6,671 nt of DNA from Actinomycetes bacterium (GTDB lineage Bacteria > Actinomycetota > Thermoleophilia > Gaiellales > Gaiellaceae). The stretch spans positions 1 to 6,671 of the forward strand of contig JANXXF010000407.1 of the NCBI GenBank assembly GCA_025350775.1. The letters are read 5' to 3'. The notes under the pieces were generated by a model that worked only from the letters and a program-made list of their open reading frames with translations, did not search any database and was not told the DNA's origin. Within the stretch, counting starts at the first letter, position 1. Every line of letters starts with the position of its first letter. The position numbers and the translations under genes were made by a program. Shown piece by piece: positions 1 to 5,429 of the stretch.

Positions 1-1013
1 GCCGCGACGGGATCGAACACCTCGATCTGGTAGTTGACGCCCTTGAAGGCGAGGTAGACGTTCCCGGGGGTCGCCGCCGCGTAGAAGCCGATGCCGCCCT
101 TGACCGGGATCGCCACCGAGCCGGCCTGCTTCGAGGCGGTCAGCGTGGCGGTGTACGCGTTCTTCACCGGGTACGTGCCGATCGTCAGGCGCAGCGTGGC
201 AGCGGTCTGCGCTGCCGAGTCGGTGCTCGCGGGGAGGTACCGGACCCAGACGCGGCCGTCGGTCGCCTTCGTCAGCTCGTAGGTGATGCCCGCCTTGCGG
301 CCGATCCAGTAGATCGGGTGCCCGACTGCGGCTGCGGTCGCCACGATGTCGCTGACCGGGACGTTCTTCGGCTTGGGGGCCGGCGCCGTCGTCGCCGCGG
401 CCGGAGTCTGCGCAGCTGCCGGCAGCCTGAACGTGACGCCCTCGGTCTGGACGGCGGCGATCCTGCCGACGGCCTCGACGGCCTTGGCATTCGAGGGGTC
501 ATAGATCTCGACCTGGAAGTCGCTGTTCTTGAAGGCGACGTAGACATTCGTCGGCAGCTTCGTGGTGTAGAACGCGATGCCGTTCTTGACGGGAACCCTG
601 GTTGCGCCGGCCTGCTTGGCGATGGCCGTGGTGGCGGCGAACGCGCCACTGACCGGGTACGTGCCGATCGTCAGGTAGGGGTCGGCCGAGCCGGGCGCCA
701 CGCCCTTGGGCAGGTAGCGGACGTAGATGCGACCGTTGACCAGGCGCGTCAGCTCGTACGTGGAGTCACCGCTCTTGCCGGCCCAGTAGATCGGCCGACG
801 GATGACGCTAGAGACTGCCTTCAGGCCGTCTTCCGAGGCTGCAGCCGCCGGAGCAGGAGAGCCTGCCGCGGCCGGGATGTTCGAAAGCGCCGGCTGAGAG
901 CCTCCGGTGTCGCGCACGCCTAACCAGACTCCGACGCCGACAACGACGGCGAGCACGGCGACGGCGCCGGCCCGTACGAGGGGCTTCGCCAGTTCGGCAC
1001 GCACCTTCTGCAT
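1..1013 (-). CDS. Membrane-anchored or exported protein with two tandem copies of an unknown domain (3' end outside window)
   Basis: The frame is open from an ATG at 1013 to the window edge: 337 codons with no stop, so the C-terminus is missing. I do not recognise the family. Residues 14-33 form a hydrophobic segment after a short K/R-bearing N-terminus (signal anchor or signal peptide). An Ala/Pro-rich linker follows at about 40-60. Two copies of a domain come next, at about 73-171 and 232-333, joined by an Ala/Pro/Thr/Lys linker (198-217). Shared landmarks are PIYW, TYELT, a VRYLP strand, LTIGTYPV, KQAG, a PVK.GI.FY stretch and NVY.AFK. The pattern looks beta-rich and extracytoplasmic. The start at 1013 has GGAG nine bases upstream. 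In-frame ATGs at 1028 and 1034 are alternatives adding 5 or 7 residues. It lies 190 bp downstream of tRNA-Thr on the same strand. Coding is certain from the conserved repeat; function is unknown. Confidence 0.85.
   Translation of the reverse strand, partial: MQKVRAELAKPLVRAGAVAVLAVVVGVGVWLGVRDTGGSQPALSNIPAAAGSPAPAAAASEDGLKAVSSVIRRPIYWAGKSGDSTYELTRLVNGRIYVRYLPKGVAPGSADPYLTIGTYPVSGAFAATTAIAKQAGATRVPVKNGIAFYTTKLPTNVYVAFKNSDFQVEIYDPSNAKAVEAVGRIAAVQTEGVTFRLPAAAQTPAAATTAPAPKPKNVPVSDIVATAAAVGHPIYWIGRKAGITYELTKATDGRVWVRYLPASTDSAAQTAATLRLTIGTYPVKNAYTATLTASKQAGSVAIPVKGGIGFYAAATPGNVYLAFKGVNYQIEVFDPVA
15..320 (-). repeat. Second copy of the duplicated domain
   Basis: This encodes residues 232-333 of the left-edge protein. 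It is about three residues longer than the first copy, because of an insertion in the loop after RYLP (STDSAAQTA region). The copies have diverged at many positions, so the duplication is not recent, yet the 24 bases at 166-189 still match 652-675 exactly. Confidence 0.85.
501..797 (-). repeat. First copy of the duplicated domain
   Basis: This encodes residues 73-171 of the left-edge protein. It aligns with the copy at 15-320 through PIYW, TYELT, RYLP, TIGTYPV, KQAG, NVY.AFK and a closing Q.E..DP. A 24-bp stretch (652-675) that encodes TIGTYPV is identical to 166-189 in the second copy, 486 bp away. Confidence 0.85.
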
Positions 1014-1158
1014 GTTGGATGTCTCCATTTCCATTTCACCAAGCCTGTCTTTGGCACGAGACGCGCACTTCCCTCGCGGATAGTTGCGAACGGGCAAGGG
1101 CGGCGCTCGGCCGGGTCGCAGTGCCGAACATCATTGCAGAACGGGCGTTCACATGTCG

Positions 1159-1180
1159 CTCTCGACCCCGGGGGCGAGAG
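1159..1180. other. Inverted repeat downstream of tRNA-Thr (possible weak terminator)
   Basis: CTCTCG (1159-1164) pairs with CGAGAG (1175-1180) around a 10-base G/C-rich loop. It lies 24-45 bases past the 3' end of tRNA-Thr in the minus direction. No T-run follows, so it is not a textbook intrinsic terminator. It could be a processing or pausing hairpin. The rest of 1035-1203 holds no gene that I can support and no clear promoter for the left-edge gene, which may be read from the tRNA promoters. Confidence 0.35.
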
Positions 1181-1203
1181 GCTGGCTGTCAGCGCATTCC
1201 TGA

Positions 1204-1275
1204 AGCCCTCTAACGGACTTGAACCGTTGACCCCCTCCTTACCATGGAGGTGCTCTACCACTGAGCTAAGAGGGC
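1204..1275 (-). tRNA. tRNA-Thr (anticodon GGT)
   Basis: A complete 72-base cloverleaf reads on the minus strand. The acceptor stem is GCCCTCT with AGAGGGC. The D arm is GCTC with GAGC. The anticodon stem CCTCC/GGAGG encloses the loop ATGGTAA, giving anticodon GGT, which reads Thr codon ACC and by wobble ACT. The T arm is AACGG/CCGTT with loop TTCAAGT. The discriminator base is T. The 3' CCA is not encoded (TCA follows), so it must be added by the CCA enzyme. It is downstream of tRNA-Tyr on the same strand. Confidence 0.97.
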
Positions 1276-1285
1276 TAGCCGGCTG

Positions 1286-1291
1286 ATTCTA
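1286..1291 (-). promoter_or_regulatory. -10-like box (TAGAAT) for tRNA-Thr
   Basis: TAGAAT on the minus strand matches the TATAAT consensus at five of six bases and ends 10 bases before tRNA-Thr, a sensible distance for a tRNA promoter. The -35 region is weak; TCGTGA lies 18 bases upstream. tRNA-Thr could therefore have its own promoter and also be read through from tRNA-Tyr. Confidence 0.45.
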
Positions 1292-1311
1292 GCGGCCCGC
1301 CAGGCCTTTCA

Positions 1312-1345
1312 CGAGGGAAGTCCCGCCGGTGCGGGCCTTCCCTCG
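1312..1345. other. 34-bp inverted repeat between the two tRNA genes
   Basis: CGAGGGAAG (1312-1320) pairs with CTTCCCTCG (1337-1345), and inside it CCCGC (1322-1326) pairs with GCGGG (1331-1335) around a 4-base loop. The only fault is one mismatched pair (1321/1336). The hairpin begins two bases after the 3' end of tRNA-Tyr in the minus direction, so the precursor could fold it right next to the tRNA end. No T-run follows. A terminator for tRNA-Tyr or a tRNA-processing hairpin are both possible. Confidence 0.6.
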
Positions 1346-1346
1346 A

Positions 1347-1428
1347 TGGGCGGTGGAGGATTCGAACCTCCGTAGGCTGAGCCAGCGGGTTTACAGCCCG
1401 CCCCCTTTGGCCGCTCGGGTAACCGCCC
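1347..1428 (-). tRNA. tRNA-Tyr (anticodon GTA)
   Basis: This is an 82-base class II tRNA on the minus strand. The acceptor stem is GGGCGGT with ACCGCCC and the discriminator is A. The D stem is CCC/GGG. The anticodon stem GCGGG/CCCGC encloses the loop CTGTAAA, giving anticodon GTA for both Tyr codons. The 13-base variable arm can form GGC/GCC, as expected for bacterial tRNA-Tyr. The T arm is GGAGG/CCTCC with loop TTCGAAT. CCA is not encoded. Tyr and Thr tRNAs are neighbours in several bacteria, including the E. coli thrU-tyrU-glyT-thrT cluster. Confidence 0.97.
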
Positions 1429-1440
1429 GTGAGAGGGGGG

Positions 1441-1446
1441 ATTGTA
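1441..1446 (-). promoter_or_regulatory. -10-like box (TACAAT) for tRNA-Tyr
   Basis: TACAAT on the minus strand matches TATAAT at five of six bases and stands out in very GC-rich DNA. It ends 12 bases before the mature tRNA-Tyr 5' end, so a start about seven bases further on leaves a short 5' leader. I see no -35 match at 16-18 bases. Confidence 0.55.
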
Positions 1447-1483
1447 GCGTCGGGTGCGGGCCGGGGCGCCGGGTGGTCGCGTC

Positions 1484-1489
1484 TACCAT
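1484..1489 (+). promoter_or_regulatory. Candidate -10 (TACCAT) just ahead of the oxidoreductase start
   Basis: TACCAT has the TAnnnT pattern and ends nine bases before the ATG at 1499. No ribosome binding site precedes that ATG. Together this fits a leaderless or near-leaderless message, a common arrangement in actinobacteria. No -35 is visible. The evidence is weak, because TAnnnT occurs often by chance. Confidence 0.25.
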
Positions 1490-1498
1490 GCAGCGTCG

Positions 1499-2695
1499 AT
1501 GGAGCAGTTCGACAGCATCGTCGTCGGCGCAGGCCCCGGCGGCTCGACCACGGCGTACCGGCTTGCCGCGGCAGGCCGCACGGTGTTGCTCCTCGACCGC
1601 GCCGAGTTCCCACGTGACAAGCCGTGCGGCGGCGGGCTGACGATCCGCGCGGTGAAGCTCCTGCCCTTCTCGATCGAGCCCGTCGTCGAAGCGCGCGTCG
1701 ACGCGATGCGCTTTCGTGTCGGCTTCGGCTCGTCCTTCGAGCGGAAGTGTCGCGGGCCGGTCGTGCTGATGACTCAGCGGCGGCGGCTCGACCAGTTCCT
1801 CGTCGAGCAGGCCGTCGCCCGGGGGGTTGAGTTTCGCCAGGGCGCCAGGGTCACCGGCCTCGAGGCGGACGACGGCGGCGTCGTCGTGCGCTGGTCGGGC
1901 GGTGCCAACGGCACGGGTGGCGTCGCCCGCGCTGCCACCCTCGTCGGCGCGGACGGCTGCAACGGCGTCGTGCCACGGCTGCTCGGCCTGGGCGGCGACT
2001 ACACGCATGGCGTCGCCCTCGAGGCGAACGTGCCCTACGCCGGCGCCGAGCGCGCCCGCTACGAGGGTGCCGCCGTGATCGAGCTCGGCACCGTGCCGGG
2101 CGGCTACGGCTGGGTCTTCCCCAAGGGCGACCACTTCAACGTCGGCGTCGGTGGCTGGGACGCCGAGGGGCCGCACCTGCGCCGGCATCTCGCCGAGCTG
2201 TGCGCCGCGCACGATGTCGCCGTCGACCGGCTCGCCGACCAGCGCGGCTACCGACTGCCGCTGCGCCTGCCCGGCTCGCCGCTCGTGCAGGGGCGCGCGC
2301 TGCTGATCGGTGACGCGGCGGGCGTGGTCGACCCGCTCACTGGCGACGGCATGTACGAGGCGATCCTGACCGGCAGGCTCGCGAGCGACACGATCCTCGA
2401 CCTGCTCGAGGGCCGGATTACGGGGCTCGACAACTACGAGACTGCGGTTCGGCGTGCGCTCGGGCCGCTGGCGGCGGCGTCGTGGGGCGCGAAGGTCGCG
2501 TTCGACCGCTTTCCGCGGGCAACGTTCATGCTCGCGCGCGTGCCGCTCGTCTGGCGTGCGGTGGAGGGGCTCATGCGTGGAGAGCTGTCACACCCGGGAG
2601 CGGCGCGCGGGCTCGCGCGTGGGCCGCTGCGGGCGATCCAAGCGCTGGCGCGGGCCGCCGGCGACCCTGGGCGCGCGTTCAAGTCCGAGCCGTAG
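1499..2695 (+). CDS. Geranylgeranyl reductase family FAD-dependent oxidoreductase
   Basis: This 398-residue flavoprotein has the full length of its family. Residues 8-15 hold the Rossmann GAGPGG dinucleotide-binding motif, and D33 ends the second beta strand. DKPCGGG at 40-46 is the cysteine motif typical of geranylgeranyl reductases. GADG at 150-153 and GDAAG with a downstream P and G.G (271-284) form the second FAD contact. GYGWVFPKG (202-210) is also characteristic. Family members reduce isoprenoid double bonds, for example in the phytyl chain, archaeal lipids or, in actinobacteria, the menaquinone tail (MenJ type). The last is my preferred guess, but the substrate cannot be read from sequence. 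I chose the ATG at 1499 because homology begins right after it; a GTG at 1454 would add 15 residues without family character and lies close to the tRNA promoter. The gene is divergent from the tRNAs and 93 bp upstream of the next gene. Confidence 0.9.
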   Translation: MEQFDSIVVGAGPGGSTTAYRLAAAGRTVLLLDRAEFPRDKPCGGGLTIRAVKLLPFSIEPVVEARVDAMRFRVGFGSSFERKCRGPVVLMTQRRRLDQFLVEQAVARGVEFRQGARVTGLEADDGGVVVRWSGGANGTGGVARAATLVGADGCNGVVPRLLGLGGDYTHGVALEANVPYAGAERARYEGAAVIELGTVPGGYGWVFPKGDHFNVGVGGWDAEGPHLRRHLAELCAAHDVAVDRLADQRGYRLPLRLPGSPLVQGRALLIGDAAGVVDPLTGDGMYEAILTGRLASDTILDLLEGRITGLDNYETAVRRALGPLAAASWGAKVAFDRFPRATFMLARVPLVWRAVEGLMRGELSHPGAARGLARGPLRAIQALARAAGDPGRAFKSEP

Positions 2696-2788
2696 GGGCG
2701 CGCCGGCTGCGGGCGGTCGCTCCGGCGGCAGGCGCCACGCCCGGCGCTCTCAAGCGCGGCCACGCCCGGCCGATCTCCGCAGTGTCTC

Positions 2789-4123
2789 ATGCGCTCCCTT
2801 CGGCTTGCCCTGGTCCTCCTGCTCGTCGCTGCAGCGGTGGTGGGCACCGCGCGGGCCGACCTCTTCGCGGTGCTACCCGGTGCGGATGCGCCGAACCCGC
2901 CCGGACGCACGTCGCTCTCGGCCGCGCTCCTGCAGCGGCCCGCCGTCCCGGCCGTCCGGACACCCGACCAGCTCCAGCGCCTCTGGCGCGCCGCTGCCGA
3001 CACCTACGGCGTCCCCTGGTCGGTGCTCGCAGCCGTCAACTCGATCGAGAGCAACTTCGGCCGCAACATGGGGCCGTCGAGCGCCGGAGCGGTCGGCTGG
3101 ATGCAGTTCATGCCGGGGACCTGGGCGATGTGGGGCGTCGACGCCGACGGCGACGGTAGCGCGAATCCCTGGAACCCCGAGGACGCGGTGTACGCGGCCG
3201 CTCGGTATCTCGCGGCCGCCGGCGCCACCCGCGACGTCGCCCGGGCCGTGTTCGCGTACAACCATGCCGGCTGGTACGTCGACCAGGTGCTGAAGCTCGC
3301 GCAGGCCTACGCGGCCGGTGGCAGCGAGCTGGTCTTCGGCATCGACCGGCTCGCCTCGGCACTGGAGGCGGCGCGCGCCGAGCTCGCAGCGGCGAGCATC
3401 GCGCTCGACCAAACCCGCGGCGTGCGCTCGGTCGAGGCGCGCGGGGCGAAAGCGCGAGCCGCGCCCGCCGTGCGTGCCGCCCGCCTTGCCAGCGCCTCGC
3501 GGGTCGCGGCGCTGCAGGCGCGGGTGGCCGCGGCGCAGGCGACGCTCGACCGGTTGCGGGCAGCCGCTGCTGACGTCTCCTTCTCGCCGGCAATCGACGC
3601 TGCTCTCGGTGGTCCCGTGCTGGGCGGCGGCCATGCCTTCCCGGTGGGTGGCGGCCCCTCCTCGGTGTCGGTGGCGGCGGGCCATCACGACTATCCGGCA
3701 GCCGACATCGCTGCGCCCGCCGGCGCACCGGTGTTCGCGCTCGGCGCGGGCGTCGTCGAGCGGGCGTGGCGCAGCCCCGACCCGGCCTGCGGCGTCGGCC
3801 TCCTGCTGCGCACCACCGACGGCCGCGGCTGGGTCTACTGCCACCTCGCGCTGTTGGAGACCGCGGTGGCAGCAGGGCTGAGGGTCGCCGCGGGCACTCC
3901 GCTCGGCCTGGTCGGCGCGACGGGCGATGCGACCGGCCCGCACCTGCACCTGCAGCTCGAGCGTGCCGACTCCTGGCCTCAGCGGGAGCCTTGGCTCGTC
4001 GCGTTCGCCGGCGTCGCGTTCCGGTGGCGGGCTGCGGCACCAGCTGCGTCAACGGCGCCGGTCGCGTCAACGGCGCCGGCACACGGCGCCGGCGACTCGA
4101 TCGACGTGATCCTGGTTCGCTGA
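2789..4123 (+). CDS. Secreted lytic transglycosylase - M23 endopeptidase fusion
   Basis: This 444-residue peptidoglycan hydrolase has two catalytic domains. Residues 1-23 are a signal peptide (MRSLR, a hydrophobic core, then ARA as the likely cleavage site). Residues 60-175 are an SLT-type lytic transglycosylase: E87 in NSIESNFGRN is the likely catalytic acid, followed by AVGWMQFMPGTW (101-112), an EF-hand-like DADGDG loop (118-123), NPEDAVYAAARYL (129-141) and YNHAGWYV (157-164). Residues 183-263 are an Ala/Arg-rich probable coiled coil. Residues 282-410 are an M23 (LytM) metallopeptidase with likely zinc ligands H299 or H300, D306 and H387, plus H352 and H385 in YCH and HLH, all present. 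It should cut glycan strands and peptide cross-links outside the membrane. The tail (413-433) is Ala/Ser/Thr/Pro-rich. No clear ribosome binding site precedes the ATG, but the signal peptide starts exactly there. The PASTA gene follows 92 bp downstream. Confidence 0.93.
   Translation: MRSLRLALVLLLVAAAVVGTARADLFAVLPGADAPNPPGRTSLSAALLQRPAVPAVRTPDQLQRLWRAAADTYGVPWSVLAAVNSIESNFGRNMGPSSAGAVGWMQFMPGTWAMWGVDADGDGSANPWNPEDAVYAAARYLAAAGATRDVARAVFAYNHAGWYVDQVLKLAQAYAAGGSELVFGIDRLASALEAARAELAAASIALDQTRGVRSVEARGAKARAAPAVRAARLASASRVAALQARVAAAQATLDRLRAAAADVSFSPAIDAALGGPVLGGGHAFPVGGGPSSVSVAAGHHDYPAADIAAPAGAPVFALGAGVVERAWRSPDPACGVGLLLRTTDGRGWVYCHLALLETAVAAGLRVAAGTPLGLVGATGDATGPHLHLQLERADSWPQREPWLVAFAGVAFRWRAAAPAASTAPVASTAPAHGAGDSIDVILVR
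4046..4079 (+). repeat. 18-bp tandem repeat in the tail of the cell-wall hydrolase
   Basis: Sixteen bases (4046-4061) recur exactly at 4064-4079, a period of 18 bases or six codons, encoding the ASTAPV / ASTAPA repeat. A degenerate piece (ACGGCGCCGGC) follows at 4083. It encodes a flexible Ala/Ser/Thr/Pro tail after the M23 domain and could vary in copy number by slippage. Confidence 0.7.
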
Positions 4124-4126
4124 GGG

Positions 4127-4143
4127 CGCGGCCCGGCGCCGCG
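4127..4143 (+). terminator. GC-only hairpin after the hydrolase stop codon (weak terminator candidate)
   Basis: CGCGGC (4127-4132) pairs with GCCGCG (4138-4143) around a five-base loop, starting three bases past the TGA. There is no T-run, and such hairpins arise easily in DNA this rich in G and C. If it does not terminate transcription, the hydrolase and the PASTA gene form one operon. Confidence 0.25.
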
Positions 4144-4215
4144 TGGAGCGACAGGGTGGCCCGCGGCCCTCTCCTGGCGGCTCAATTCGCCGCGGCCACC
4201 GTCGAGTACCGGGAC

Positions 4216-5364
4216 ATGCGCACGCTCCGTTCCCGGGCGATCGCGCGGCGGCTGCTCGTCGTCGTCCCGCTCGCGCTGCTTGCTGCCGGTGTGACGCTCG
4301 CCTTCGGCGCGCCTCAGGCGGAGGCTCCGCTGCCGGCGCCGGCCGTTGCGGCTCCCGCCCCTGTCGTCCCAATCGTCGTTGTTCCCGATCTCCGCTGGCA
4401 GGCCTACGTGTTCGCGCGGGGGATCCTCCTCGACAAGGGCTTCGCCTGGACGGTCGACGGCGCCGTCCAGGGCTACGCGGCCAACATCGTCGTCAAGCAG
4501 ACGCCCAGGCCCGGGACCCGGCTCGTCGATACCGGCGCGCCCACCATCCACCTTCTGCTCAGGGTCAACCCGCACGCCCCCGAGCTGGGCAACCCGATGT
4601 CAGGGTCGACGTACTCGGGCACGACGGTCGTGACGCCGGCAGCTTTCGCAGCCGCCGCTCGCAAGCAGGCGGCCGAGGAGCGGCTGCGGGCCGCCGAGGA
4701 GGAGCGGCAGGTACGCGCCGCTGTGAGGGCGGCCGCAGTCGAGGCGGCGGCTGCGGTGCGCACGGCGACCGCAGCTGTGAAGGCCGCGCTGAACCGGCAG
4801 TACGGCGCAGTTCCGCGTGGTGACGGGAAGGAGTCGCGGGGAACGAAGCGGGCGGCGGCGAGGTGGGCCGCGCCCGCGAACCGGGCCGCGCTGGCGAAGC
4901 GGGTCGTGCCGCTGCGCCGCACCGCTGCGCCGACGCTCGCCCGCCCGCCCGCGTTCGCAGTTGCCGGCGCGCCCCGCGAGCCGCTCGAGGAGCTGCCCCT
5001 CCCCACGCGGGCGGCGCTCCTCGCCCGCTGGATCGCGCTCCGGCTTCCGCTGACCGCCGCGAATCGCCATCACTTTCTGTACCAGCATGCGTGGGTCGTT
5101 ACCGGCGCGCGCTTCGGCTGGTGGCACGGCGCCGAAGCCCTGCGCACTCTCGTCGCCGCCGACCGGCGGCTGGAACGGCAGTGGCGGCTCGCCGCCGCAC
5201 GACGTGTCGAGGCCGAGCGCGCGCTCGTCGAGGTGCAAAGTCACTCCGTCGGCAGCGGTCAGGCGGCCCCGGTGCCCGGCGATCCCAGGAACCCGAGCAG
5301 GGCCGCCGCCAGCGTGCGCGGATCCTCCAGGCAGTCCTCGGTCGTGCCGGGCACCTCAAGATAG
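4216..5364 (+). CDS. Membrane-anchored single-PASTA-domain protein with coiled coil
   Basis: This is a 382-residue envelope protein. Basic residues 1-12 and a hydrophobic stretch (13-30) form a signal anchor or signal peptide, followed by an Ala/Pro linker (32-52). Residues 53-117 read as one PASTA domain: VVPDLRWQA, LLDKGF, VVKQTPRPGTRLVDTGA and a closing hydrophobic strand. PASTA domains are known from penicillin-binding proteins and PknB-type kinases, where they bind muropeptides or stem peptides. Residues 143-192 are a charged Ala/Glu/Arg helix, probably coiled coil. Residues 265-340 form a further helical region with RFGWWHGAEALRTL, which I do not recognise. No kinase or transpeptidase domain is present. 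The ATG at 4216 starts the membrane segment; a GTG at 4156 would add 20 residues. The last 34 or so residues use rare AGG and AGA codons and lack protein character, and they overlap an antisense coding-like frame, so the natural end may be earlier. It lies 92 bp after the hydrolase gene. Confidence 0.8.
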   Translation: MRTLRSRAIARRLLVVVPLALLAAGVTLAFGAPQAEAPLPAPAVAAPAPVVPIVVVPDLRWQAYVFARGILLDKGFAWTVDGAVQGYAANIVVKQTPRPGTRLVDTGAPTIHLLLRVNPHAPELGNPMSGSTYSGTTVVTPAAFAAAARKQAAEERLRAAEEERQVRAAVRAAAVEAAAAVRTATAAVKAALNRQYGAVPRGDGKESRGTKRAAARWAAPANRAALAKRVVPLRRTAAPTLARPPAFAVAGAPREPLEELPLPTRAALLARWIALRLPLTAANRHHFLYQHAWVVTGARFGWWHGAEALRTLVAADRRLERQWRLAAARRVEAERALVEVQSHSVGSGQAAPVPGDPRNPSRAAASVRGSSRQSSVVPGTSR

Positions 5365-5429
5365 GCCGAGCCCGGCAGGTGCCGGTGCGCGACCCGCGTT
5401 CCCTCGGTCACGAACGGGAGGCCCTGTGG
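5259..5429 (-). pseudogene. Possible remnant: C-terminal end of an alpha/beta-hydrolase-like protein
   Basis: Directly after the TAG (5430-5432) of the thioredoxin-fold gene, the same minus-strand frame stays open for 56 codons to a TGA at 5259-5261. The reading looks like the end of a real enzyme: TEGTRVAHRHLPGSAY, then LEVPGTTEDCLEDP, then LAAALLGFL. Alpha/beta hydrolases end in this way, with a strand, an LPG turn, the catalytic His, then a Dp..la..l..FL helix. Here the position expected to hold His reads TTED. No good start exists; a GTG at 5411 would give only 50 residues, and there is no upstream body of the enzyme. It overlaps the tail of the PASTA gene by 106 bases. It may be a decayed gene or a chance antisense reading. 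Confidence 0.35.

Noticed and set aside
91..923. Plus-strand frames of 63 and 201 codons, and minus-strand 272-649
   Set aside because: All are shadows of the minus-strand duplicated-domain gene, whose two copies conserve their residues in one frame only.
920..1261. 113-codon open frame on the minus strand
   Set aside because: Its first half is the tRNA-Thr gene and its second half lies out of frame with the duplicated-domain protein; the translation has no protein character.
1391..2212. 273-codon open frame on the minus strand
   Set aside because: It is antisense to the geranylgeranyl reductase homologue and runs into tRNA-Tyr. It exists because high-GC DNA rarely makes stops in the frame sharing wobble positions.
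2873..4082. Long minus-strand frames (358 and 324 codons) across the cell-wall hydrolase
   Set aside because: They are antisense to a gene with two intact catalytic domains. The translations are Arg/Pro/Gly-rich with no motifs.
3766..4215. Upstream extension of the PASTA gene frame
   Set aside because: It is open but overlaps the M23 domain out of frame and is Arg/Pro-rich. A membrane anchor begins naturally at the ATG at 4216.
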